Source: an uncultured Desulfobacterales bacterium (GTDB lineage Bacteria; Desulfobacterota; Desulfobacteria; Desulfobacterales; SpSt-501). From it: a stretch of 64,000 nucleotides of DNA. Location of the stretch: assembly GCA_938048455.1 (NCBI GenBank), contig CALIUY010000033.1, forward strand, positions 1-64,000. Reading direction: 5' to 3'. Position numbers and translations under genes: made by a program. How positions within the stretch are numbered: the first letter of the stretch is position 1; each line of letters begins with the position of its first letter. The notes under the pieces were generated by a model. The model saw only the letters and a program-made list of their open reading frames with translations, ran no database searches and was not told the DNA's origin. Below are positions 28,409 to 38,984 of this stretch, piece by piece.

Positions 28409-28536
28409 CGGCGGTGTCCTCCTTGGGAAGATAAAGTCAAGCGGCGGTCGAGCGAACCGAAAATAGCCCGGCGCTTTTCCGGCGTCAACTGCCCGGGCCT
28501 TGTCCTGCAAGGAAGCCTCGGCTATCCTCTGCGGCC

Positions 28537-31500
28537 GTGACCGCCCTGCGTCCTCGATCCTCTGCGGCCGGCGCCGCCGGGCCGGCCGGTCTCTTCTCCG
28601 GCGAAAAACTTTTCGCCGACAGCGACGGCGACGGCCTGCCGGACCGCCTCCGCCTCGTTTTCGCCGTTGACCGGCGTCTTTCCCACCCCGCGCTCTGGGC
28701 GGAAGCGGCGAACTTCGCCGCAAGACTCGCCGCGGAGGTGACGGCCCTCGACCCCCCGGTCGTCCATCCGCTGGGCGGGCTTCCCCCGCACCGGCCCGCC
28801 CTGATCCTCCATGTTCCCGACCCGCAGGAAAAACTCGCCGCCCGGCTCGAGCGTCGGGACCGAGGGCGGCTCCATCTTCGGGGACGCTCGGCGCCGGCCA
28901 TGGCGGCGCTTCTCAAGAGGCTCGCCTGTCTGGCGAACGGTTTTGCCCCTCCCCCGGGGTGGAGGAGTCTCGAGCTTGCGGCAGAGCGGGAAGCCCGCGC
29001 CGGTTTCCGGGACGGCCGGGGCAGGCGGCTTGGCGGGATGCGCCTCTTTCGTCCGCCGCCTGCCGCGGAGGATCAGAGCGAGGAGATCGGCGGGGCGGTT
29101 GATCTTTTGCGGCCCGGGGAGGGGCTCTACCGGCCGGTTTCCGGTGACCCGCGCGGCCGGAGGCTTGCGCTCGGCTTCGCGATCGACTCCCCGCGCCTGC
29201 CGGCGGAGGTGGGGTTCGCCCTTTGCGAGGCCGCCGCCCGCTTGACGCTCGAGGCGACCGTGGTCGATCTGCCGCTTTCCTCTGCCGGGGCAAGGCCGTC
29301 GCCTCCGGTGATCCTCAAGATCCGCCCGGATTCCCCCCCCCGGGCCTGCCTGGAAAGCGAACCTGCACCGGCCGGGGAGAGGGGGACCGTGCTTCGCCTC
29401 ACCGGGGGCCCGCGACCGCTTGCCCGGCTGCTCCGGTTCTGGGCGGAGCTGGCCGCCGCCTCCGCGGGAGAGCAGGGGGCTCGCGAGCGCCTTGAGCGGA
29501 TACGCCGTTTTCTCAGCGGTCGGGGATCCGCCGGGGCCTGGGCGCATGCGCTGGCTGCGGCGGCGATCGGCGGGGCCGGGCCGCCCCCTGTTTCGGCGGC
29601 GGAGCGGCCGCCGCTCCTGCGGGCGGCGCGTGCGCTGGCGCTTCCCCCGCCGCCGGTCGCCGCCCCTCGCGCAATCGTCCGCCGGAAGCGCCCGGCGTCC
29701 GAGACGGAGGAGCACCTCCAGACCCTGCGGGCGCTTCCCGCGGGATCCGGAACGGTCGAGGGGATCCTCTGGGTGGGGAGACCCCGCGCGGCACGGCAGG
29801 CGCTCCGCCGTCGCGCCGCGCGCATCCTGCGGGCCCGGGGCTACCGGGGACGCCTGCGCGTGCTTCACGCTTACAAGCCCGGGCTCTCCTGGCTGCTCGA
29901 GGAGATCCTGCCGCGGCTCCGCCGCCTCAACGGAATCGTGCGCCTCGAGATCGCCTTTCGTCCTTTCGAGGCCGGCGGGGACGGCCTGGAGATGGAAACG
30001 CGCTTCCTTCAGGAGATCTACCCGGGACCCGACCGGCTGGCGCAAGCGCTCCGGCTGCCGCGGCAGGCCGTCGAGCTGCGGCGCGCGGAAGACCTGCCGG
30101 AAGCCTACCGGGTGCGCGCCTTCGACCGCGCCGGAAGGCTCCTCCTCGAGGAAGGGGTCACCCCGCGCCTCTCGCGACGGCCGGTCTTTCCGGGAAGGCC
30201 CGAGAAGGGCTTCGTCCACCCGGCGACGGGCGGCATCCGGCTTCGCCGGGGCGATCGGCTTCTTCTCGACCGGTCGATCGCCACCGACCGCGAGCGTTTC
30301 TGGGAGGTGTTTCAAGACGAGTTCCTCCCCGCGCTCGCCGCGGAGATGGAGGCGCGTCTTGCGTCCGGAATCGAAGGGCTGCGGGTGTTCTGGGAGGAGG
30401 TGCGTATTGAGGCGGATATCGCCGAGGAAGACCGCCGCCTCGGCGTGGGCGAGGAGCGCGTCTCCCCGCTCGAAGCTCTGCACGAGGACCTCTATTTCGG
30501 GCTGCTCGATTTTCACGACGATTTCTGCCGCCGTCACGGGATCGCCGGGGCCGTTTCCTTCGGGCGGATCGTGCCGCGGATCCGGCGGCTTGCCCGCGAC
30601 GGATCCCCCCGGGCCGCCCTGCGGGCGATCGCCGCTCTGCCGCGGCCGGCCGAGGCCGCCGGGCCGGAACCGGCCGCCGTGCGCCTGAACCTCGAAGGCG
30701 GAAAGCTCGCGGTCCTCTTCGCCGGAGAAGGCCTCGCCGGTCCCCGCGCCGCAGCCTTCAGCCGGTTGGGCGCCGCTTGGGGGATGAAGCTTCGCGCCGC
30801 GGAGGACGGCCGGGGGGTCATCGCGGAGGTCTCCCTTACCCGCCGCCGGGGCGTTTCCCGCTTGAAGACTCCGGCGCCGCCGCCCGCCCGCCCGCGGCTC
30901 GACCGCAGGATCGCCCTCGGGGAAATCGCCGGCCGGGCGGCTGAGCTGGGGAGGCTTCCGGCCGTGCGCGTCTTCCGCGCCGGAGAGAGCCTTCAGGGCC
31001 GCCCGATCTGGGCCCTCGAAGTTCAGGGCGAGTCGGGAGGAAGCCTCGTTTCGCACACCCGTCGGCGGCTGCTCCGGCCGAGCTTGCTCTTCAACGCCCG
31101 GCACCACGCCAACGAGATCGCCGGCACTCAGGCGGCGCTCCGGTTCGTCTGGGAACTCGCGGCGACCGGACCGGGAAGGCGATTGCTCCAGCGGGTGAAT
31201 GCGGTGGTGATCCCGCTCGAAAATCCCGATGGCGTCGCCCTCCTCGAGGCCCTGCTTCCCCTTTCCCGCGGCCACAAGCTCCACGCCGCGCGCTACAACG
31301 CGGCCGGCGTGGAATGGTATGCCGATTACTTCGCACCCGAGCCCCGCTTTCCGGAAGCGCGCCCGAAGGCTGCGCTCTGGCGCAGGTGGCTGCCGCTCTT
31401 CGTCCTCGACGCCCACGGGGTTCCCGGCCACGAGTGGGACCAGCCCTTCGCCGGCAACGCCCCCGGCCGCTTCCGCGCCTACTGGATCCCGCGGGCCTTC

Positions 31501-31995
31501 GTTTACGCGATTCTGCCCTTCCTGGAGGACCCCGCTCACCCCGGACATCGCCAGGCTCGGAGAATCGCCCGCCGCCTCGGCCGGGCGCTGCTCGCCGATT
31601 CGCGGATCGCCGCCCGGGAGAAAGAATTCCGCGACCGCTACCGCCGCTACGCCCATCGCTGGGATCCCGAAACCTTCCCTGCGCCCGCCCGCCGGGGGCT
31701 TACGGTCTGCGCGACCGAGGAGCGTCTGGCGGGGCTCAATTTCGCCGCGCGGCGCTTTCCGGTGACGCTCAGCGAGGTCGTCACCGAGGTCGCCGACGAG
31801 GGGGTCGCGGGAAGAGTGCTCGAGAATTGCGGCCGCGCCCACCTGCTCGCCGCTCGGGCGCTGCTCGAAGAGCTCGCCCGGCATGCGGGAGGCCGCCTCC
31901 GCCGCGGTCGTCTTTCCGGCGGCGGTCTGCGCCTCGTCTGGCGGGGAAGACAGCCCGGAGCAAGCCCGGCTCCGGGCGGCGGCCGGACGGGATAG
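28537..31995 (+). CDS. Large (1152 aa) protein with C-terminal M14-type zinc carboxypeptidase domain; GTG start
   Basis: FNARHHANEIAGTQ (HxxE zinc ligands), PLENPDGVALLE, LFVLDAHGVPGHEW; N-terminal DSDGDGLPD motif. Confidence 0.82.
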   Translation: MTALRPRSSAAGAAGPAGLFSGEKLFADSDGDGLPDRLRLVFAVDRRLSHPALWAEAANFAARLAAEVTALDPPVVHPLGGLPPHRPALILHVPDPQEKLAARLERRDRGRLHLRGRSAPAMAALLKRLACLANGFAPPPGWRSLELAAEREARAGFRDGRGRRLGGMRLFRPPPAAEDQSEEIGGAVDLLRPGEGLYRPVSGDPRGRRLALGFAIDSPRLPAEVGFALCEAAARLTLEATVVDLPLSSAGARPSPPVILKIRPDSPPRACLESEPAPAGERGTVLRLTGGPRPLARLLRFWAELAAASAGEQGARERLERIRRFLSGRGSAGAWAHALAAAAIGGAGPPPVSAAERPPLLRAARALALPPPPVAAPRAIVRRKRPASETEEHLQTLRALPAGSGTVEGILWVGRPRAARQALRRRAARILRARGYRGRLRVLHAYKPGLSWLLEEILPRLRRLNGIVRLEIAFRPFEAGGDGLEMETRFLQEIYPGPDRLAQALRLPRQAVELRRAEDLPEAYRVRAFDRAGRLLLEEGVTPRLSRRPVFPGRPEKGFVHPATGGIRLRRGDRLLLDRSIATDRERFWEVFQDEFLPALAAEMEARLASGIEGLRVFWEEVRIEADIAEEDRRLGVGEERVSPLEALHEDLYFGLLDFHDDFCRRHGIAGAVSFGRIVPRIRRLARDGSPRAALRAIAALPRPAEAAGPEPAAVRLNLEGGKLAVLFAGEGLAGPRAAAFSRLGAAWGMKLRAAEDGRGVIAEVSLTRRRGVSRLKTPAPPPARPRLDRRIALGEIAGRAAELGRLPAVRVFRAGESLQGRPIWALEVQGESGGSLVSHTRRRLLRPSLLFNARHHANEIAGTQAALRFVWELAATGPGRRLLQRVNAVVIPLENPDGVALLEALLPLSRGHKLHAARYNAAGVEWYADYFAPEPRFPEARPKAALWRRWLPLFVLDAHGVPGHEWDQPFAGNAPGRFRAYWIPRAFVYAILPFLEDPAHPGHRQARRIARRLGRALLADSRIAAREKEFRDRYRRYAHRWDPETFPAPARRGLTVCATEERLAGLNFAARRFPVTLSEVVTEVADEGVAGRVLENCGRAHLLAARALLEELARHAGGRLRRGRLSGGGLRLVWRGRQPGASPAPGGGRTG

Positions 31996-32091
31996 CGCGC
32001 CGCCGGGGTGCGGTTGCGCGCGAAGGGCATTTGGGCTAAGGATCTCTGCCGTCGTTTGGCCCTGTACCCCCTTTCGGCAAAAGGAGGCGGT

Positions 32092-33663
32092 ATGCGAAGA
32101 ATTCCGATCATCGTCATGGCGGCGTTTCTCGTTTGTGTCTCGTTCTCCGGCGGATCCGCAGCCGAGACTCCGCGCACGGGCGGAACCCTCGTCTGGGGCC
32201 GCGGCGGCGACTCCGTCACCCTCGACCTCGCTCAGGCGACCGACGGCGAGTCGATCAAGGCGGGCATCCAGGTGCTCGAGAACCTCGTCATCTTCGGCAA
32301 GGACTCGATGCACGTCGAACCCCAGCTCGCCGAGTCCTGGTCGGTCTCCGCGGACGGTCTCACCTGGACCTTCAAGCTGCGCAAAGGGGTCAAGTTCCAT
32401 GACGGCTACCCCTTCAACGCGCGGGCCGTCTACGACTCCTTCGCGCGTGTCCTTTTCAAGGAGCACCCCTACCACGGCTACGGCCAGTGGAAGTACGTGA
32501 GCCTCTCGCTCGCTCCGGTGAAGGACATCCGCGTGATCGACGACTACACGATCGCGCTGGTGACCGAAAAACCTTACGCCCCGCTCCTGAACAACCTCGC
32601 CCTGTGGCTGTGCCCGATCGTCTCCCCGCGGGCGATGGCCGAGTACAAGGACAAGATCGGCATGCACCCCGTGGGCACCGGGCCCTTCAAGTTCAAGAGC
32701 TGGGTCAAGGACGATCAGATCGTGCTCGAGCGCAACCCCGACTATTGGGGCGAAAAGGCGCGCGTCGACCGGATCGTCCTCAAGTCGATCCCCGAGCCTT
32801 CGGCCCGCCTCATGGCCCTGCAGTCGGGCACCGTGGACATCGCCGACGACCTCGACCCGGATTCGATCGCCCTGGTGAAAAAGAACCCCAAACTCGCCGT
32901 GATCGAGCGGCCGAGCATCAACGTGGGCTATCTCGCCTTCAACACCCAGAAGCCGCGCTTCCAGGACCCCCGGGTGCGGATCGCGCTCAGCCACGCGATC
33001 GACAAGGAGACGATCATCCGCTCGATCTTCGCGGGGCTCGCCATTCCGGCGAAGAACCCCTTTCCGCCCTCGATCTGGGGCTACAACGACAAGATCGTCC
33101 CTTACGAATACAACCCGCAGAAGGCGCGCAAACTCCTCGAAGAGGCGAAGTTCGACTTCGACAGCGAAATCGAGCTTTGGGCCATGCCCGTCTCGCGCGC
33201 CTACATGCCCGAGCCGGTGAAGACGGCCGAGCTGATCCAGTCTTATTTCGCGGCGGTCGGCGTGAAAGCGAAGATCGTACGCCACGAGTGGGGCGCCTAC
33301 CTCAGCAAGACCCAGAACGGCGAACACGACCTGTGCATGCTCGGCTGGCTCGGCGGAAACGCCGATCCGGACAACTTCCTCTACGGGCTGCTCTCGGCGG
33401 ACACGGCCAAGCCGCCGGCGGCCAACGTCGCCTTCTGGAAAAACGCCGAGTTCACCGAACTCTGCCTGAAGGCGCAGAAGACCTTCAACCAGGCGGAGCG
33501 GACCCAGCTCTACCTGAAGGCCCAGGAGATTTTCCACGCCGAGGCGCCCTGGATCCCGATCGCCCACTCGACCATCGTGCGCAGTTACAGCAAAAAGCTG
33601 CACGAGGTGCCGCTCCGACCGAACGGGCTGAACTCCTTCCCGATGGTGTGGAAGGAGAAGTAA
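32092..33663 (+). CDS. ABC transporter substrate-binding protein, peptide/nickel (DppA/OppA) family
   Basis: Signal peptide; AESWSVSADGLTWTFKLRKGVKFHDGYPFNARAV; VGTGPFKFKSWVKDDQIVLERNPDYWG. Confidence 0.95.
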   Translation: MRRIPIIVMAAFLVCVSFSGGSAAETPRTGGTLVWGRGGDSVTLDLAQATDGESIKAGIQVLENLVIFGKDSMHVEPQLAESWSVSADGLTWTFKLRKGVKFHDGYPFNARAVYDSFARVLFKEHPYHGYGQWKYVSLSLAPVKDIRVIDDYTIALVTEKPYAPLLNNLALWLCPIVSPRAMAEYKDKIGMHPVGTGPFKFKSWVKDDQIVLERNPDYWGEKARVDRIVLKSIPEPSARLMALQSGTVDIADDLDPDSIALVKKNPKLAVIERPSINVGYLAFNTQKPRFQDPRVRIALSHAIDKETIIRSIFAGLAIPAKNPFPPSIWGYNDKIVPYEYNPQKARKLLEEAKFDFDSEIELWAMPVSRAYMPEPVKTAELIQSYFAAVGVKAKIVRHEWGAYLSKTQNGEHDLCMLGWLGGNADPDNFLYGLLSADTAKPPAANVAFWKNAEFTELCLKAQKTFNQAERTQLYLKAQEIFHAEAPWIPIAHSTIVRSYSKKLHEVPLRPNGLNSFPMVWKEK

Positions 33664-33688
33664 AGGCGCCCGCGGGAAGGAGGCCGGG

Positions 33689-34699
33689 ATGCCCCTCGGC
33701 TACTTCGGCAAGCGGTTGCTGCATCTCGCCTTCGTGCTTCTCGGGGTCTCGCTCATCGTCTTTCTGATGCTGCGCATGATCCCGGGGGACCCCGCACGCC
33801 TGCTGCTGGGCGAGTTCGCCTCGGCCGAGGACCTCGCCCGGCTGCGGGCGCAAATGGGGCTCGAGCGGCCGCTGCCCGTGCAATACGGACTCTATCTCGG
33901 CCGCCTCCTGCAAGGGGACCTGGGGCGCTCCTTGCGCAACGGGGCCCCGGTGGCCTCGGAGATCGGCCAACGGCTGACCGCGACGGCGGAGCTCGCCGTC
34001 GCGGCCATGCTGATCGCCACCGTCCTCGGCATCGCCGCCGGAGTCGTCTCCGCGGTGCGGCCTTACTCTCTCTTCGACACCGCGGCCATGCTGCTCGCCC
34101 TCCTCGGGGTGTCGATGCCCGTCTTCTGGCTCGGCTTGATGCTCATGTATCTCCTCGCCGTGCGTTTTCCCGTCCTGCCGCTCATGGGTCGGATCGGCAT
34201 GGGAAACGAGCCCGAGGCGCTGACCGGGCTCATGCTCGTCGACACCCTGCTTGCGGGCGGCCTCGAGGCCTTTCTTGAGGCGCTCGAGCACCTCGTGCTC
34301 CCCGCGTTCACGCTGGCGACGGTCCCCATGGCGATCATCGCCCGGATCACACGCTCCTCCATGCTCGAGGTGCTCCAGCAGGACTACGTGCGCACGGCGC
34401 GCGCCAAGGGGCTCGAGGAGTCGGTCGTCGTTCTGCGGCACGCGTTGCGCAACGCCTTGTTGCCGATCGTCACCGTGCTGGGTCTGAACCTCGGGTTGCT
34501 CCTGAGCGGGGCGGTGCTCACGGAGACGATCTTTTCCTGGCCGGGACTGGGCCGCTACGTCGTCGACTCGCTCATGGCCCGCGATTACGCCGCCGTGCAG
34601 GGTTGCATCCTCGTCTTCGCCGTCATCATGGCGGTGATCAACCTGGTCGTCGATTTCGCCTACGCGGCGCTGGATCCGAGGATCCGCATTCATGGCTGA
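33689..34699 (+). CDS. Dipeptide/oligopeptide ABC transporter permease (DppB family)
   Basis: LRMIPGDPARLLLGEFAS; RSSMLEVLQQDYVRTARAKGLEESVVVLRHALRNALLPIVTVLGL. Confidence 0.95.
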   Translation: MPLGYFGKRLLHLAFVLLGVSLIVFLMLRMIPGDPARLLLGEFASAEDLARLRAQMGLERPLPVQYGLYLGRLLQGDLGRSLRNGAPVASEIGQRLTATAELAVAAMLIATVLGIAAGVVSAVRPYSLFDTAAMLLALLGVSMPVFWLGLMLMYLLAVRFPVLPLMGRIGMGNEPEALTGLMLVDTLLAGGLEAFLEALEHLVLPAFTLATVPMAIIARITRSSMLEVLQQDYVRTARAKGLEESVVVLRHALRNALLPIVTVLGLNLGLLLSGAVLTETIFSWPGLGRYVVDSLMARDYAAVQGCILVFAVIMAVINLVVDFAYAALDPRIRIHG

Positions 34700-35531
34700 G
34701 TGGGAACCGGTGGCGGGCCTCTTGCGGAGCAAAAGCGCGACCCTGGGCCTCGCCCTCATCGCCTTCGTGCTCGGGGTCGCCCTGCTCGGGCCCGCGCTCG
34801 CCCCCCACGATCCCTTCCGCACCGCTCCCCTCGAACGGCTGGCCGGGCCGAGCGCCGCGCACCCCTTCGGCACCGACAGCCTGGGCCGCGATATCCTGAG
34901 CCGCGTGATTTACGGAGCGCGCATCTCCATTCTGATCGGTCTGATTTCGGTGTCGATTTCGCTCTTTCCGGGGACGCTTCTCGGCCTGGTGGCCGGTTAT
35001 TTCGGAAGGAGGCTCGACAGCGCGATCATGCGCGCCATGGACATGCTGCTCGCCTTTCCGGCGATTCTGCTCGCCATTTTCATCACCGCCATTTTAGGGC
35101 CGAGCCTGCCGAACACGATGATCGCCGTGGGCATCGTCTACATCCCGCACTATGCCCGCATCGTGCGCTCGAGCGTGCTCGCCCTGAAGGAGCAGCTCTT
35201 CGTGCAGGCGATCGCCCATCTGGGCGGCGGGCACGGGCGGATCCTCTTTCGTCACGTTCTGCCGAACGCGCTGCCCCCGATCATCGTCTATGCGACCCTC
35301 GGCATGGGCACGGCGGTGCTGCAGGCGGCGGCGCTGGGGTTTTTGGGCCTCGGGGCCCAGCCCCCTCAGCCCGAGTGGGGCGTCATGCTGAGCGAAGGGC
35401 GGCAGTATCTGCAGATCGCCCCCCACGTCGCCGCCTTCCCCGGGGCCGCGATCTTCGTCCTCGTGCTCGGCTTCAACCTGTTGGGGGACGGGCTGCGCGA
35501 CGTGCTCGATCCCACGCTGCGGTCGATGTAG
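34692..35531 (+). CDS. Dipeptide/oligopeptide ABC transporter permease (DppC family)
   Basis: [27 protein letters not shown]; overlaps previous gene. Confidence 0.95.
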   Translation: MAEWEPVAGLLRSKSATLGLALIAFVLGVALLGPALAPHDPFRTAPLERLAGPSAAHPFGTDSLGRDILSRVIYGARISILIGLISVSISLFPGTLLGLVAGYFGRRLDSAIMRAMDMLLAFPAILLAIFITAILGPSLPNTMIAVGIVYIPHYARIVRSSVLALKEQLFVQAIAHLGGGHGRILFRHVLPNALPPIIVYATLGMGTAVLQAAALGFLGLGAQPPQPEWGVMLSEGRQYLQIAPHVAAFPGAAIFVLVLGFNLLGDGLRDVLDPTLRSM

Positions 35532-35542
35532 GAGGCCGGCCG

Positions 35543-36511
35543 GTGTCCGAAGCGCTGCTCTCGATCCGCGGGCTGCGCACCCAGTTCCGCACCCGCCGCG
35601 GGCCGGTGACCGCGGTCGACGGGCTCGATCTCGATTTGCCGGCGGGAAAGACCTTCGGCCTGGTGGGGGAGTCGGGCTGCGGAAAAAGCGTCACCGCCCT
35701 GTCGATCCTGCGGCTGCTGCCGCGGCCGGCGGGGCGCATCGTCTCCGGCCGGATTCTCTTCGAGGGCGGCGATCTCCTCGCCCTGCCCGAGTCCGCCATG
35801 CGGCGGATCCGGGGGAACCGCATTTCGATGATCTTCCAGGAGCCCATGACGTCGCTCAACCCGGTCTACCCGATCGGCTTCCAGATCGAGGAGGTCCTGC
35901 GCAAACACCGCGGCCTTTCCCGGCGCGAGGCCCGCGCCGAGGCCGGAAGCTTGCTCGCCCTCGTCGGCATGCCCGATCCCGCCTCCCGGCTGGACCACTA
36001 TCCCCACCAGCTCTCGGGGGGGATGCGCCAGCGGGCGATGATCGCGATCGCGCTCGCCTGCCGCCCCGCGCTCATGATCGCCGACGAGCCGACGACCGCC
36101 CTCGATGTCACCATCCAGGCCCAGATTCTCGATTTGATCTCGCGCCTGCAAGCCGAGATCGGCATGTCGGTGCTCCTGATCACCCACGATTTGGGGGTGG
36201 TCGCCGAGACCTGCCGCGAGGCGGCCGTGATGTACGCCGGCCGCCTCGTGGAGCGCGCCGCGGTCCCCCGACTCTTCGCCCGCCCGGCGCACCCCTATAC
36301 CGTGGGGCTCTTCCGCTCGCTGCCGCGCGCCGTGGGCCGCGGCCGAAAACTCGTCCCCATCCCGGGGACCGTGCCGCACCCGGCGGATCTCCCCCCGGGC
36401 TGCGCCTTTCAGGAGCGTTGTTTCCAGCGCCACGACGCCTGCCGCGAGGAGCCTCCCTGGGAGGAAGTCGCGGAGGGCCATTTCGCACGCTGCTGGAAGC
36501 CGCTCGGGTGA
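35543..36511 (+). CDS. Dipeptide/oligopeptide ABC transporter ATP-binding protein (DppD family); GTG start
   Basis: [62 protein letters not shown]. Confidence 0.95.
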   Translation: MSEALLSIRGLRTQFRTRRGPVTAVDGLDLDLPAGKTFGLVGESGCGKSVTALSILRLLPRPAGRIVSGRILFEGGDLLALPESAMRRIRGNRISMIFQEPMTSLNPVYPIGFQIEEVLRKHRGLSRREARAEAGSLLALVGMPDPASRLDHYPHQLSGGMRQRAMIAIALACRPALMIADEPTTALDVTIQAQILDLISRLQAEIGMSVLLITHDLGVVAETCREAAVMYAGRLVERAAVPRLFARPAHPYTVGLFRSLPRAVGRGRKLVPIPGTVPHPADLPPGCAFQERCFQRHDACREEPPWEEVAEGHFARCWKPLG

Positions 36512-36514
36512 ACC

Positions 36515-37480
36515 ATGGCGGAAGCGCTGCTGCAGGCCGAAGGGCTCGTCAAACACTATCCCGTGCGGGCGGCGGGTCTGCGCCAAGGGCGGGCGGCGGT
36601 GCGCGCCGTGGAGGGGGTTTCCTTCGCGGTCGGCCGGGGGGAGAGCTTCGGCATCGTGGGGGAATCCGGCTGCGGCAAGTCCACCCTGGGGCGGCTGCTC
36701 CTGCGCCTCGAGGCGCCGAGCGCGGGCCGGGTGCTTTACCGCGGGGAGGACCTCGGCCGCTTCGATTCCCGACGCTTGAAGGCCTTCCGCCGCGAAGCGC
36801 AGATCATCTACCAGGACCCCTACTCCTCGCTCAACCCGCGGCGGCGGGTGGGCGAGCTGATCGCCGAGCCGCTGGAGATCCACGGGATCGGCGGCCCCGC
36901 GGAGCGGCGTGCGCGGGTCGCGGAGCTGCTCCGCGAGGTGGGGCTGTTGCCCGATCACGCCCGGCGCTACCCCCACGAGTTCTCCGGCGGCCAGCGCCAG
37001 CGGATCGTCATCGCCCGGGCGCTGGCCTTGAACCCCGGGATCCTGCTCGCCGACGAGCCGGTCTCCGCGCTCGACGTCTCGATCCAGGCCCAGGTGGTGA
37101 ACCTCCTGCGCGAGCTCCAGGAGCGTCTCGGGCTGACCTACCTCTTCATTTCCCACGACCTGGGACTGATCGAGTATGTCGCCGACCGCGTGGGGGTCAT
37201 GTATCTCGGGCGGATGGTCGAGATCGGCCCCTGTGCCGCGCTCTGCGCCGCACCCCTGCACCCTTACACCCAGGCGCTCTGGTCGGCCGCTCCGGTCCCG
37301 GATCCGACGGCGCGCAAGGCGCGGATCCTGCTTGCCGGCGATGTGCCCAGCCCCGTTCGTCCGCCCCCGGGGTGCGCCTTCCACCCGCGCTGCCGGGAAG
37401 CCTTCGGCCGCTGCCGGGAGGAGACGCCCGCGTTGCGCGAAGTCGCCCCCGGCCGGCTCGTCGCCTGCCACAACCGCTGA
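36515..37480 (+). CDS. Dipeptide/oligopeptide ABC transporter ATP-binding protein (DppF family)
   Basis: [59 protein letters not shown]. Confidence 0.95.
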   Translation: MAEALLQAEGLVKHYPVRAAGLRQGRAAVRAVEGVSFAVGRGESFGIVGESGCGKSTLGRLLLRLEAPSAGRVLYRGEDLGRFDSRRLKAFRREAQIIYQDPYSSLNPRRRVGELIAEPLEIHGIGGPAERRARVAELLREVGLLPDHARRYPHEFSGGQRQRIVIARALALNPGILLADEPVSALDVSIQAQVVNLLRELQERLGLTYLFISHDLGLIEYVADRVGVMYLGRMVEIGPCAALCAAPLHPYTQALWSAAPVPDPTARKARILLAGDVPSPVRPPPGCAFHPRCREAFGRCREETPALREVAPGRLVACHNR

Positions 37481-37549
37481 CCGTCCGCGGCGGAGCGGAA
37501 AAGTCCCCGCCGGCCGCCGTGGGCGGGGGAGAGGGTTCGCAAGGAGGTC

Positions 37550-38017
37550 GTGATGGAGGATGCCTCGCGCCTGGCGCCGGTGCTCCGGCTCGTCGGCGAG
37601 ATCTGCGCGCGGATTCCCTTCAACCGCCTGCTCGGGCTTGAGGTCGCCTCGCTGGACCCCGCGCGGCCGCAGGTGCGGATCGCCATGCGTCCCGAGCTTG
37701 TCGGCAATTTCGTCCGCGGCTCGCTCCACGGCGGGGTGATTTCGAGCACGCTCGATTTCACGGGGGGGCTCGTCGCCTACCTCGGCGTCCTGCGAAGCCT
37801 GCCGCCGGAGCCGATCGAGGAGCTCGCCGCTCGGTTCGCGCGGATCGGAACCATCGATCTGCGCGTCGATTACCTGCGGCCGGGCATCGGAGCGGAGTTC
37901 ACGGCGACGGGCTGGGTGCTGCGCACCGGGAAAAAGGTCGCCGTGACCCGCATGGAGATGCACACCGCCGAGGGGGTCCTGATCGCCGTCGGGACCGGCG
38001 CCTACACCGTGGCCTGA
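37550..38017 (+). CDS. Hotdog-fold PaaI-family thioesterase
   Basis: MRPELVGNFVRGSLHGGVISSTLDFTGGLVAYL; GTIDLRVDYLRPGIG. Confidence 0.88.
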   Translation: MMEDASRLAPVLRLVGEICARIPFNRLLGLEVASLDPARPQVRIAMRPELVGNFVRGSLHGGVISSTLDFTGGLVAYLGVLRSLPPEPIEELAARFARIGTIDLRVDYLRPGIGAEFTATGWVLRTGKKVAVTRMEMHTAEGVLIAVGTGAYTVA

Positions 38018-38095
38018 GCGCCGCGGTTTACAGGCGTCGGGCTTTCTGGTAGAGGGCTTCGACAACGGCAGCCCCCGTTGACCGAGGAGGAGAAG

Positions 38096-38197
38096 ATGGC
38101 CAAATCGCGGGATGTGAAGAAAGACGCGAAGAAAAAGCCGCAAAAGTCGCTCAAGGAAAAACGCGCCGAGAAGAAATCGAAAAAAGAAAAGGCCTGA
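38096..38197 (+). CDS. 33-aa lysine-rich small protein
   Basis: MAKSRDVKKDAKKKPQKSLKEKRAEKKSKKEKA*; preceded by GAGGAGGAGAAG; absent from the ORF track (length cutoff). Confidence 0.65.
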   Translation: MAKSRDVKKDAKKKPQKSLKEKRAEKKSKKEKA

Positions 38198-38212
38198 TCC
38201 GCTCCTGCGGCT

Positions 38213-38968
38213 TCACCGCGGGCCGTAGAGCGCTTCCAGAAAACGGTTCATCTGCCGGAACCACCACGGCCAGTCGTGGTGGACCTCCGGCCCCCAGATT
38301 TCCACCCAGGCGGGAATGGCCTTGCGCCGGAGCACTTCCGCGAGCGCCCGGGTGTCCTCCAGGCACGGTTCTTCCCAAGCCCCCTGACCCACGCAGACGA
38401 TGATGCGGTCGCCCCGCAGGGCGTCGAGCATCCGCGGGTCCTCCAGCCCCGGAAGATAATGGAGCGGGGAGTTGAAATAGACCGCCGGAACGTCTTCGGG
38501 GCCGATTCCGAATTCGGGCCGGTCGAGCCGGTAGAGCCCGGAGAGGGCGATCGTCCCCTCGAAGAGCTCCGGATGCTTGAAGAGCGTGTTGACGGCGTGA
38601 AAGGCGCCCATGCTGCAGCCCGTCAGCATCGGCCGCTCCGCGGGGGAGCGGTTGTGGGCGCGCAGAAACGGGAGCACCTCGTGGACCAGGTAGCCGTCCC
38701 AGGCCTCGTGACGCGCGTTGCGCTCGGCCGGGGAAACGTCGAAGCGATACCACGATTCGGCGTCCACGCCGTCCACGGCGAAGAGCTTGATCGCCCCCCC
38801 GTCGATGAAACGGGCGATCGCCGCCACCATGCCCATCCCCTCGTAGTCGAAGTAACGGCCGCGGGAGCAGGGGAACACGAGGAAGGCCTTTCCCCAGTGA
38901 CCGTAGACCTTGAGCTCCATGTCCCGGCCGAGACGCGGGCTGAACCAGCGGTGGGTTTCGGTGTGCAT
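38213..38968 (-). CDS. Esterase-family (esterase D-like alpha/beta hydrolase) protein
   Basis: LTGCSMGAFHAVNTLFKHPELF nucleophile elbow; MELKVYGHWGKAFLVFPCSRGRYFDYEGMGMV. Confidence 0.82.
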   Translation of the reverse strand: MHTETHRWFSPRLGRDMELKVYGHWGKAFLVFPCSRGRYFDYEGMGMVAAIARFIDGGAIKLFAVDGVDAESWYRFDVSPAERNARHEAWDGYLVHEVLPFLRAHNRSPAERPMLTGCSMGAFHAVNTLFKHPELFEGTIALSGLYRLDRPEFGIGPEDVPAVYFNSPLHYLPGLEDPRMLDALRGDRIIVCVGQGAWEEPCLEDTRALAEVLRRKAIPAWVEIWGPEVHHDWPWWFRQMNRFLEALYGPR

Positions 38969-38984
38969 CCCGTCTTGCGCCCCT

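Noticed and set aside
28522-33603. 1693-aa minus-strand ORF
   Set aside because: Lies antisense to the M14 peptidase and DppA genes; Arg/Pro/Gly-rich composition typical of GC-rich shadow frames; no family motifs.
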